A stretch of 64,000 nucleotides of DNA, taken from contig CASIBO010000005.1 of the NCBI GenBank assembly GCA_949372755.1, positions 62,001 to 126,000 of the forward strand. The letters run 5' to 3'. Made by a program: the position numbers and the translations under genes. Source of the stretch: UBA9926 sp018645765. GTDB lineage: Bacteria > Pseudomonadota > Gammaproteobacteria > Pseudomonadales > Azotimanducaceae. How positions within the stretch are numbered: the first letter of the stretch is position 1; the number at the start of each line of letters is the position of its first letter. Below the pieces are notes generated by a model, which searched no databases, was not told the origin of the DNA, and was given only the letters and a program-made list of their open reading frames with translations. Below, piece by piece: positions 26,182 through 33,704 of this stretch.

Positions 26182-27402
26182 TTATCCTTTTTGTGTCGTT
26201 TCTGGCAGACCCAGAATATTTTTAGCGATAATATTATTTTGGATTTCGAACGACCCGCCATAGATCGAGATCGCCTTACCCCCAAGCCATCCTCGAACGT
26301 GCTCAATTTCATCCTCACTAAAGTCATCGCCTTCCCAGCCTAGGCCTTGGTGGCCCATAAATTCCAGGGTCAGCTCGGCGCGTTCCTGAGAGACTCTCGT
26401 CGCTGAGTTCTTAAGAATTGAAGCCGCCGCACTCACCTCTGGATTACCCTTGGCCTCTGCAGTGATCCGCGCAATGGTTAGACCGTGCGCTCTAGTGTGC
26501 ATCAGATGGTCTGCAATTCGAACGCGTAGGTCCGCGTCCGCAAGCTCACCGGTTGCCGTCTCACCAACATAGGATTTGGCAAGCGATTGTAAGGAGCCAG
26601 AGACTTTATTGCTGGTAGGGCGCGCGCCAGTTTGACTGGCCCGCTCGTATTGCAACAACCGTTTGCCAACACTCCACCCATCGTTGAGCGCGCCGAGCAA
26701 GTCATCCTTCTCTGCTCTTGCATCGTTAAAAAAGGTCTCACAGAAAGGCGACGCCCCAGCAATCAATTTAATCGGCCGCGTCTCAACCCCAGGCTGATCC
26801 ATTTCAAGCATCAAGAAACTAATGCCATCGCGTTTCTTAACACCGCTATCCGTCCGAACCAGCGCGCCGCACCACTGGGAAATATCCGCGCCCGAGGTCC
26901 ATACTTTCTGACCATTAATCAGCCAATGATCGCCATTCTCCTCAGCTTTGGTGGCTAAGGATGCAAGGTCTGAACCGGCATTGGGTTCTGAGTAACCCAA
27001 GCACCACCGCACCTTGCCACTGCAGATCCCTGGGATGTGGCGCTGTTTTTGATCCTCAGTGCCATATTCCATGATCGTCGGGCCAACCATTGTCACGCCC
27101 ATCCCCGCCAGCAGCGGGATTGGATTAATGGCGCCTACAAGGTGCATTTCCTCCGATAAAACCTTCGCTTCTTGATGGTTTAATCCACCGCCGCCTAAGT
27201 CTGCGGGCCAGGTTGGTGTACCCCAACCCCGACTCGCAAGCCGGTCGCGCCAAAGGGCCGCGTCGCCCTCGACCACTCGATCGCCTTCGACCCCACCGAA
27301 GGGCGCAATCCCCTGCCCTTTCAGGTTTTCTGGGAAGTTCTCTTGCAACCATCCTGCGACTTCCGCTCGAAACGTATCGAGATTAATTGCCTGCTCTGTC
27401 AT
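26182..27402 (-). CDS. Acyl-CoA dehydrogenase, first of a pair
   Basis: 406 residues. N-terminal SRGWGTPTWPADLGGGGL, FAD/substrate segment WCLGYSEPNAGSDLASL.T and GQKVWTSGADISQWCG, and a C-terminal RASQTGARPTSNK plus ISIYGGSFEIQNNIIAKNILGLP, all typical of the family. The ATG has GAAAGGAA upstream. It probably forms a two-gene operon with the next dehydrogenase (12 bases apart). No regulator, thiolase or ligase lies beside the pair, so the pathway is not set. Confidence 0.92.
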   Translation of the reverse strand: MTEQAINLDTFRAEVAGWLQENFPENLKGQGIAPFGGVEGDRVVEGDAALWRDRLASRGWGTPTWPADLGGGGLNHQEAKVLSEEMHLVGAINPIPLLAGMGVTMVGPTIMEYGTEDQKQRHIPGICSGKVRWCLGYSEPNAGSDLASLATKAEENGDHWLINGQKVWTSGADISQWCGALVRTDSGVKKRDGISFLMLEMDQPGVETRPIKLIAGASPFCETFFNDARAEKDDLLGALNDGWSVGKRLLQYERASQTGARPTSNKVSGSLQSLAKSYVGETATGELADADLRVRIADHLMHTRAHGLTIARITAEAKGNPEVSAAASILKNSATRVSQERAELTLEFMGHQGLGWEGDDFSEDEIEHVRGWLGGKAISIYGGSFEIQNNIIAKNILGLPETTQKG

Positions 27403-27693
27403 GCTGATTCCTTTCGTGTGTTCGAGTCATATTCCTCTTCGATGCTGCTTTACGAGCCGCTCAGCCTTAATTGGCCAACCTCCCAAAGGGCGCAACAGCC
27501 CTTCATCCGTGCGCTCACCCTGTGATCTAGGCGAACCCCGACGCCGCATCAAACGCTCGTCGCACCCAGATTTGGTTGCTCGGAACTGCCGATTTTTGAC
27601 CTTGATGACGCTCGGTCCTGTGCGCGCAATCGCTCAAGCATAACAAACGACTTCCCCAATCAAAACGGCTTCAACACACGGACCGGATATTCA

Positions 27694-28380
27694 TCAAATC
27701 AATATCCGTTGATCCTCAATCAAATCCGCATGAATTCTCGCTCCTGCCTCATCCGCCTCATCACGCCAAGGTTCCTTTAGCGCAGCCGACACCCAATCCC
27801 GCATGGGTTCGAGCGCCAAAAGTCGATGACAATAATCCAGACTTGGCTGCGAGAGCGGCAGTCCATAATTGGCAACCCGAATGGCCATCGGGCAAAAGAA
27901 CGCGTCAACCGCCGAGAAGTCTTCTCCCGTTAAAAACGCACCCCCAAAGCGCGAAAGACCCTCACGAAACAAATCATCAAGGCGATGAAGGTCGCGATCA
28001 AGACCCGCTGACACTGATCGAAGTTGAAACCGAGCAGAACAAATCATGGGACATTGCGCCCGCAAACTGTCAAAGCCGGCATGCATTTCACTGCTGGCCG
28101 AACGCGCATAGGTTTTTGCTGCGACATCGTGCGGCCAGACCATTTCATGACGCTCTGCCAAGTGCTCAATAATCGCGAGGGAATCCCACACGACCAAGCC
28201 AGCGTCATGCAAGCAAGGCACTTTGCCATTAGGCGAAAATAGCTTAAAGCGCTGAAAATTGTTATGCCCGTCGAAGGGCGTCAAGTGCTCGGTAAAGGCG
28301 ATACCAAGCATGTTTAAAAGCATCCACGGCCGGAGCGACCAAGACGAGTAGTTTTTATTCGCGATATAGAGGTCCAACAC
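27694..28380 (-). CDS. Glutathione S-transferase family protein
   Basis: 228 residues. The N-terminal thioredoxin-like domain opens YIANKNYSSWSLRPWMLL, with the active-site serine typical of zeta/beta-like bacterial enzymes, and continues FDGHNNFQRFKLFSPNGKVPCLHDAGLVVWDSLAIIEHLAE (cis-Pro and glutathione-binding DS motif). The C-terminal domain is helical. Likely substrate unknown. It lies between the acyl-CoA dehydrogenase pair and a TonB receptor, without an operon link. Confidence 0.88.
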   Translation of the reverse strand: MLDLYIANKNYSSWSLRPWMLLNMLGIAFTEHLTPFDGHNNFQRFKLFSPNGKVPCLHDAGLVVWDSLAIIEHLAERHEMVWPHDVAAKTYARSASSEMHAGFDSLRAQCPMICSARFQLRSVSAGLDRDLHRLDDLFREGLSRFGGAFLTGEDFSAVDAFFCPMAIRVANYGLPLSQPSLDYCHRLLALEPMRDWVSAALKEPWRDEADEAGARIHADLIEDQRILI

Positions 28381-28843
28381 TTTCGCTCCTTTTTTGGCCG
28401 ATTGTAAACCGACCTAAACCAAAACACATTGCTTCAACTTGGCCAAGCAAACCAAATCGCTGCAACTGACTCAAATCCAAAAAGCTGTTTTGGGAACACG
28501 ATAGATCCTCAGGAAGCCAGCAAGCCGCGTTCGTTTTCAGATGTTCCAAGGTAGAACAACCGAAAGCCCCACTGATTGACTTAATCCTTGCCGTTGCGCC
28601 GCCCTGCAAGAGGGCAATCCGATCTACTCTTTTGAGATACCACAACCCTTTTTATTCCCCATGGCGACCCTCTGTGTATAAACCATTACGGTCTGACCTA
28701 GGGCAGACCTTCGTTCTCTGGCATCACGACGACCTTTAAACCAAGCAAAAAAAAAGCTTGATGAACCTTTAAGTCCATCAAGCCTTCCTGAAAAACGCTG
28801 CATGATCTTTAAACGCTAAATCATACAGTTTTACCTCGGCAGG
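28381..28843. other. 463-base gap with the receptor terminator
   Basis: No supported gene between the GST gene and the TonB receptor. It contains a clear intrinsic terminator for the receptor (28747-28783). Confidence 0.5.
28747..28783 (-). terminator. Intrinsic terminator of the TonB receptor
   Basis: On the - strand an 8-bp stem GCTTGATG...CATCAAGC with a 12-base loop is followed by nine T residues, ~60 bases after the receptor stop. Confidence 0.88.
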
Positions 28844-29842
28844 TTAAAAAGATGCTGAGAGCTCAACGCCGTACGTCGCGCCTTCATTCCAATAGCCACG
28901 CGTCGTTAGCGGCGTTATCCGTGACACTTGCTTCTCGCGCTCGTCGGTTATATTTCGGCCGAACGCCGTGATGCGATACCGCTCATCCGACCAAGCGTAG
29001 CTCACCGACGCACTGATGTCTGAGATACTTGGCAGTGTACCCAGCGGGTCATTGGTCGCGATGGTTTCAACACTATCACGCCATCGGTACGACACCATCG
29101 CTTTCACATCACCACTACCGACCGGCACGGTGTAGGTCGTTGTCAGCCCCATGGTGCCTTCAGGCGTATTGCGCGGCGATAGTCCAGAGTTGTCCGTAAC
29201 AACCTGATCACCCGTAATATCCGCTAAGTAGGCATTATATTCAGCCTTGATGTAGCCGTAGGTGGCGCGCACGTACCAAGCTTCATTAATTTGATATTGC
29301 AATTCAAGCTCAGCGCCAAAAATATCGACTGACGAGGCATTTCGCACAACCGTTGCCACATTACTGAGGCTTACAGGGATCAGAATTGACTCTTGCTTGT
29401 CTTTGTATTTACTCCAAAAAACCGCTGGGTTGAAGATGACTTTGCCATCCATCCAAGTGCTTTTCATACCAATCTCAAAGTTCTCAACGAATTCAGGGTC
29501 ATAGCTTGCATCCAAATCGAAGTTTGCCTGCCGACCGAAGAAGCCGCCGCTCTTAAAGCCTTCACTGTAGGACGCAAAAATCATAAGGTCATTGTTCAAG
29601 GCATATCGAACACCCACTTTCGGCGTCACGCTGTTCCATTTGTTTTGATAACTCACAGGATCAAGCAACGCTGGAATGGGATCACCCGCTGCTGGATCGT
29701 AAGGAACACCGCCGTTGCCGCCAAGGAAGACTTTTTCCTCTTCCGTCCAGCGCACGCCCGCCGTCACAGTCCACTGCTCATTGAGATGCCAATCCATTGA
29801 ATAAAACACAGCCAATAGACTCAGTAACCTGTTCTTGACCAT
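28844..29842 (-). pseudogene. TonB-dependent receptor, C-terminal half after a frameshift
   Basis: Beta-barrel half of the receptor encoded upstream. It contains DWHLNEQWTVTAGVRWTEEEKVF, KVGVRYALNNDLMIFASYSEGFKSGGFFG, the barrel repeats, and a terminal strand ending VELSASF with the usual C-terminal Phe. The ATG at the listed start is not a likely start: residues before LAVFYSMDWHL are out-of-frame reading of the upstream gene. One shifted base near 29812-29820 joins both halves into a complete receptor of ~760 residues. Either a decaying gene or a sequence error. Confidence 0.88.
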
Positions 29843-31121
29843 TGCTGTTCAACGACGTCGGCGCCAGAGGACCCGGGTAGGCACCGATACGAGATAGCTG
29901 ATAATGCAAATCGCCAACATCCCAACGCTGGACATAATCGACATCCCAAAGATAGATACCGGCGATGATGTCAACATTGTCAGAAAACTGAGAGGTGATG
30001 CGGAATTCTTGGCTCTTCTGATGCCAATCATTGTAAAAGCGCATGGTCAAAAACTTCATGGGCGCACCGTCGAAGTGCTGCATGTTGTCTTCATCCATAT
30101 CTCGGCTGGTTGCAATGTAGGTTACCAGCCAATCATCTAGATCAAGGTTTGCCGTGACAATGAACGTTTCATATTCGTTGTCGCTATCGTTGCGGCCATC
30201 TGCTGCATTCTGGTCCGGACCATCGTTGGAATCTGCTTCGCAACCGACTTGACCATTCCAAGGCAAACCCGAAAGGGAACAGGTTAGTTCACCCGGCTGG
30301 TTCACGTTGACATAAGAGCCTTGGTCACTGGCGTCATTGAAGCGCTCGTAGTGCAGTTTCAGATTGAAGACATCAGACGGCTCCCAAAGGGTCGTAAAAC
30401 CATAGGTTCGGATGTCGTCACCCCCTACATCTTCCTGAAGGGTTGTGTTGTAGACAAACCCGTCACTCTTGACTTGAGCAGCGAACAGTTTGATCCCAAG
30501 CTCGTCGGCAACAATCGGCAAATTTACAACCGCCTTCACGTCTTCCCGGCCGTTACCGTCCATCGTGACGCTAATGTCTGCGCCGGTTTGCATTGTGACG
30601 TCGCCACGGATCACGTTAATGATACCGCCCGTTGTATTCTTTCCAAACAAAGTCCCTTGAGGTCCCCGCAGTACTTCGATTCGCTTGATATCAAAGTTTT
30701 GAAGCAGAACACCACTCGAGGTCCCTAAAAACATTCCGTCCATCATCACACCGATGGCTGGATCTAAGCTTTTGTCCGAATCAAGGGTTGAAACCCCACG
30801 AATACTAATGTTTGCGCCGCTGGCAATTCCGGGGCTTCGTCGAATCGCAATGTTCGGAGCAAAATTCTGGATATCTTCAAGCCGGCGAACGGTCGACTCT
30901 TTCAATTCTTTGCCGATTGAGGTGACCGAGACCGGAACGTCTTGAATCGACTCATCGCGTTTTCGGGCTGTCACAACAACTTCTTCTAAAACAGCAGATC
31001 GCTCACTCGCAAAAACCGTTGTGCCACCCGATACCCATGCTCCTGCCGCCAATACGCCAACCAAACCCGCACGCCCTACTGCGCTCAAGTTCTTCTTGGC
31101 TTCTCTCACTATTTTGCTCAT
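29778..31121 (-). pseudogene. TonB-dependent receptor, N-terminal half ending at a frameshift
   Basis: Signal peptide and a TonB-box-like segment (VLEEVVVTARKRDESIQDVPVSV), then the plug domain with LEDIQNFAPN, SIRGVSTLDSD and IEVLRGPQGTLFGKNTTGGIINVI, and the first barrel strands. Frame is lost after EQVTES, where related receptors continue with the strand ending DWHLNEQW, found in the next frame. It would import a large substrate across the outer membrane with TonB energy; substrate unknown. The intact terminator and long open halves argue for very recent loss or a base-call error. Confidence 0.9.
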
Positions 31122-31290
31122 TGAAAACCCCTTTTTGAGAACCCGTGCAATTTGCCTGTGATATTAAAGACAGTCAAGCTTGTTTTTTTGAGCGACGAAC
31201 GCTTCAGGGATGTTGGGAGGTCAATTCTGGATCCTGAGGAAGGAACCATTTTTACGGACAGCGTCGATTAGACCGTTTGCCATTAAAGTC

Positions 31291-31368
31291 TGGGGTGAGA
31301 CGACGGGGATTGAACCCGCGACCACCGGAATCACAATCCGGGGCTCTACCAACTGAGCTACGCCCACC
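31291..31368 (-). tRNA. tRNA-His (GUG) with one extra acceptor base
   Basis: Anticodon loop TTGTGAT gives GUG; the extra 5' G (G-1) and encoded CCA are present. The 5' arm GTGGGCG should pair with a 7-base 3' arm, but the 3' arm reads CGTCTCAC (8 bases), leaving a bulged T. The gene is 78 bases, where 77 is usual with G-1 and CCA counted. The D, anticodon and T arms look normal. Confidence 0.9.
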
Positions 31369-31442
31369 ATTTCCAACTTTCTACTGTAACGACCAAGGCT
31401 AACAGGGATTGCAACGCCGGAGGCCTTTATTCTCAAGTGAAG

Positions 31443-31519
31443 TGGTACGCCCGACAGGAATCGAACCTGTAACCCTCGGCTTAGAAGGCCGATGCTCTAT
31501 CCAGTTGAGCTACGGGCGC
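31443..31519 (-). tRNA. tRNA-Arg (UCU)
   Basis: 77 bases with encoded CCA. Acceptor GCGCCCG/CGGGCGT (one G-U end pair), anticodon stem TCGGC/GCCGA with loop CTTCTAA, anticodon UCU. Cloverleaf arms are regular. Confidence 0.96.
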
Positions 31520-31600
31520 AAGCTTCGCCGAACTTGTACTGTCTATCGATTTCTTTGTCGCCCCAGCCAGGCTTGACGCCCGTTTGCTTGCACTTGAAAT

Positions 31601-31677
31601 TGGTCGGGGTAGAGAGATTCGAACTCCCGACATCCTGCTCCCAAAGCAGGCGCGCTACCAGACTGCGCTATACCCCG
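31601..31677 (-). tRNA. tRNA-Pro (UGG)
   Basis: 77 bases with encoded CCA. Acceptor CGGGGTA/TACCCCG, anticodon stem CCTGC/GCAGG with loop TTTGGGA and anticodon UGG. First gene of a leftward Pro-Arg-His cluster. Confidence 0.96.
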
Positions 31678-31727
31678 AACGTCAACTGCTGATGCTACAA
31701 CGGATTGCCTAGACGATCCACTGACCA

Positions 31728-31751
31728 GGGTCAAAACGTTTCCCTTGACCC
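31728..31751. promoter_or_regulatory. Inverted repeat in the tRNA-Pro/lpxH divergent region
   Basis: GGGTCAA (31728-31734) and TTGACCC (31745-31751) form a perfect 7-bp dyad with a 10-base spacer. On the - strand one arm doubles as a TTGACC -35-like box for the tRNA cluster, though the matching -10 (TAGGCA) is poor. The rest of this 258-base gap shows no gene. Confidence 0.4.
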
Positions 31752-31903
31752 CGCTTCCGCAGGCCGCAGATTCTACTGAATGTTTCGGGCCAGCGTCAAC
31801 GACGACAGGATTAAAAATTCAATAAAGACAGCAGACTCGACCGAAAAACCGCAGAAAGCGACCCTTTGAGCTCCCAACCGGCACTGTTGTGGCAACGCTC
31901 AAC

Positions 31904-31912
31904 TGTTATAAT
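31904..31912 (+). promoter_or_regulatory. Extended -10 promoter of lpxH
   Basis: TGTTATAAT is a perfect TATAAT with the TGn extension, 24 bases before the lpxH ATG. The -35 region (CTGTTG) is weak, as is usual for extended -10 promoters. It implies a leader of fewer than 20 bases. Confidence 0.6.
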
Positions 31913-31935
31913 CGACTGAAACCAAGCGATTTAAA

Positions 31936-32646
31936 ATGACCCATTACTTCATATCTGATCTTCACCTCGACCCAAGTCGATCGCACTGCACTGAAGGGTT
32001 TCTCCGCTATCTGTCCAGGATACAAGCAAGCGATCAACTTTACATTCTGGGCGACCTATTCGAAGCCTGGCTAGGGGATGACGACGATACCGCCTTCACT
32101 CGAGCGATAGCCGCCGCGTTACAGACCTGTTCGGGGACCTTATACTTCATGCACGGTAACCGAGATTTCTTGCTAGGAGAGGTCTATGCCAAGCGTTGCG
32201 GCTTGACCTTACTGCCAGAGCACCATCAGATTACGATAGGATCCGAAACGATTTTGCTGCTGCACGGCGACAGTTTGTGTACCGATGATACCGCCTACAT
32301 GAAAATCAGACCGATGTTGCGTGACCCAAGCTTTCAAAAGCAGCTCCTCGCAAAACCAATTCTCGAGCGCCAGGCGATTGCGCTTGATGCCCGCGCCGAA
32401 AGTCAGGCCCATACGAGTCAAACCAAACTCGCCATCATGGACGTCAACCCCCAAGCTGTCCGCGATGCTCTGCTGGCACAGCAATGTCAAACAATGATTC
32501 ATGGCCATACCCATCGCCCATTTGATCATCACTCGGTGCTGGAGGATCAAATCGGACGACGCATGGTACTGGGTGATTGGGACATTGAGGGCTGGCATAT
32601 TCGCGAGAGACAGGGCGCGCTGATTCTAGAAGCCTTCGCACTTTAA
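31936..32646 (+). CDS. lpxH: UDP-2,3-diacylglucosamine hydrolase LpxH
   Basis: 236 residues, calcineurin-like phosphoesterase. Metal ligands lie in FISDLHLD (D8, H10), LGDLFEAW (D40), HGNRDFLL (N75), LLHGDSLCTDD and MIHGHTHRPFDHH. It makes lipid X by cleaving the pyrophosphate of UDP-2,3-diacylglucosamine, step four of lipid A synthesis, at the inner membrane. Usually it neighbours cysS or ppiB; here it stands alone next to a tRNA cluster. A G12 run follows its stop. Confidence 0.96.
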   Translation: MTHYFISDLHLDPSRSHCTEGFLRYLSRIQASDQLYILGDLFEAWLGDDDDTAFTRAIAAALQTCSGTLYFMHGNRDFLLGEVYAKRCGLTLLPEHHQITIGSETILLLHGDSLCTDDTAYMKIRPMLRDPSFQKQLLAKPILERQAIALDARAESQAHTSQTKLAIMDVNPQAVRDALLAQQCQTMIHGHTHRPFDHHSVLEDQIGRRMVLGDWDIEGWHIRERQGALILEAFAL

Positions 32647-32980
32647 CCTATTCATGCTCGGGTATTGAAAGCAAAAGGGGGGGGGGGGTTAAAGCAAGCG
32701 CGTTCGCTGCGACACCGGTCCAACTTGAATCCATCAGGCAGGTTAACGCGATTCTGATGAATCGCTTAAAGTTCATTGCGTGGCGTGCTTTCAAAGCATA
32801 ATCAAAGTAGGCGCACGGCAGATTCGATTTCTGGGGCCTCTCGGCGCATGCCCTTGCCGGCGACCTTTCAAGCAAGGCACAGCGATACGGCAATGGGAAA
32901 CTGATCTATCCGAAGACAACACCTAAGGCCTTACCTCCCAAGGTTACCCGTGCCGCGAGCACCACAGCGAATGAATCTGC
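32647..32980. other. 334-base gap with a G12 run
   Basis: Between the convergent lpxH and miaE. It opens with a run of 12 G (32677-32688). One + frame from ~32818 to 32984 stays open and a - frame (32648-32893) passes through the run; neither has a ribosome binding site nor a recognisable motif. Confidence 0.5.
32677..32688. repeat. G12 homopolymer
   Basis: Twelve consecutive G residues, 30 bases downstream of the lpxH stop. Such runs slip easily in replication and are error-prone in sequencing. Confidence 0.9.
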
Positions 32981-33580
32981 CTAGATACTCGGCACACCAG
33001 AATGAAACCGAAACTGTTCGTCAGCGCCCGTTATCAGCTCGGCATCTGCCGCCAAAAACACGGACAGACGCACCGCTACCGCCGCCTCATTGCCCGAGAT
33101 TTCGTTGGCAAAATTTAAATAGCTGAGAAAATGCCGCTTTTCTGAGTTCAGCAGTGAGCCATAAAACGCCGCCAAGTCTGAGTCCAGCACCTCACACAGG
33201 CGCCCAAACCGCTCGCAGCTTCTCGCCTCAATAACGGCCGACATCACCAAGAGATCAATCAACCGATTGGGCTCATGGGTTTGTACAAGCCCGCGCATTT
33301 CACCGGCATAGCGCGCGGAGGTCATTTGCTCGTAAACGATTTCGCGCTCAGCCATGACCCCAAGGACTTGCTCAAAATGTCGGAGTTCTTCTCGGGCAAG
33401 CTTGGATAAGGCCTGTAACAGCACCGGGTACTCAACATAGCGATACATGAGGTTCAGCGCCGTTGAAGCGGCTTTCTTTTCACAGTTTGCATGATCGATC
33501 AGAAGCGTTGGCAAGTCAGTCGACGCCCTTTGCAACCAAGCATCCGGGGTTGGCACGAGATTAAGCTGCTCGAATATCAT
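32981..33580 (-). CDS. miaE: tRNA 2-methylthio-N6-isopentenyladenosine hydroxylase MiaE
   Basis: 199 residues. Ferritin-like di-iron protein: CEKKAASTALNLMYRY, EELRHFEQVLGVM and EARSCERFGRL supply the E/ExxH ligands. It hydroxylates ms2i6A at position 37 of tRNAs reading UNN codons, using O2. It implies MiaA and MiaB elsewhere. It is divergent from acnB. Confidence 0.93.
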   Translation of the reverse strand: MIFEQLNLVPTPDAWLQRASTDLPTLLIDHANCEKKAASTALNLMYRYVEYPVLLQALSKLAREELRHFEQVLGVMAEREIVYEQMTSARYAGEMRGLVQTHEPNRLIDLLVMSAVIEARSCERFGRLCEVLDSDLAAFYGSLLNSEKRHFLSYLNFANEISGNEAAVAVRLSVFLAADAELITGADEQFRFHSGVPSI

Positions 33581-33704
33581 AACAATAGATCCTTAAATTG
33601 CGATCTTCACTCGCTTAAAATCGGAACGACTTTAGTGTAGAATCGGCGCATTCTAGCAGCCTTGGCTGCCCAAAAAAATCTCAATCTCTGACAAGGATAC
33701 CCCT

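Noticed and set aside
32648..32893. 81-residue frame through the G12 run, with an internal Met that looks like a signal peptide start
   Set aside because: No ribosome binding site, the sequence ends 40 residues after the candidate start, and the frame depends on the exact length of the homopolymer.
32818..32984. Open + frame between lpxH and miaE ending near the miaE stop
   Set aside because: No start codon with a ribosome binding site and no family resemblance; could be an old remnant, but unsupported.
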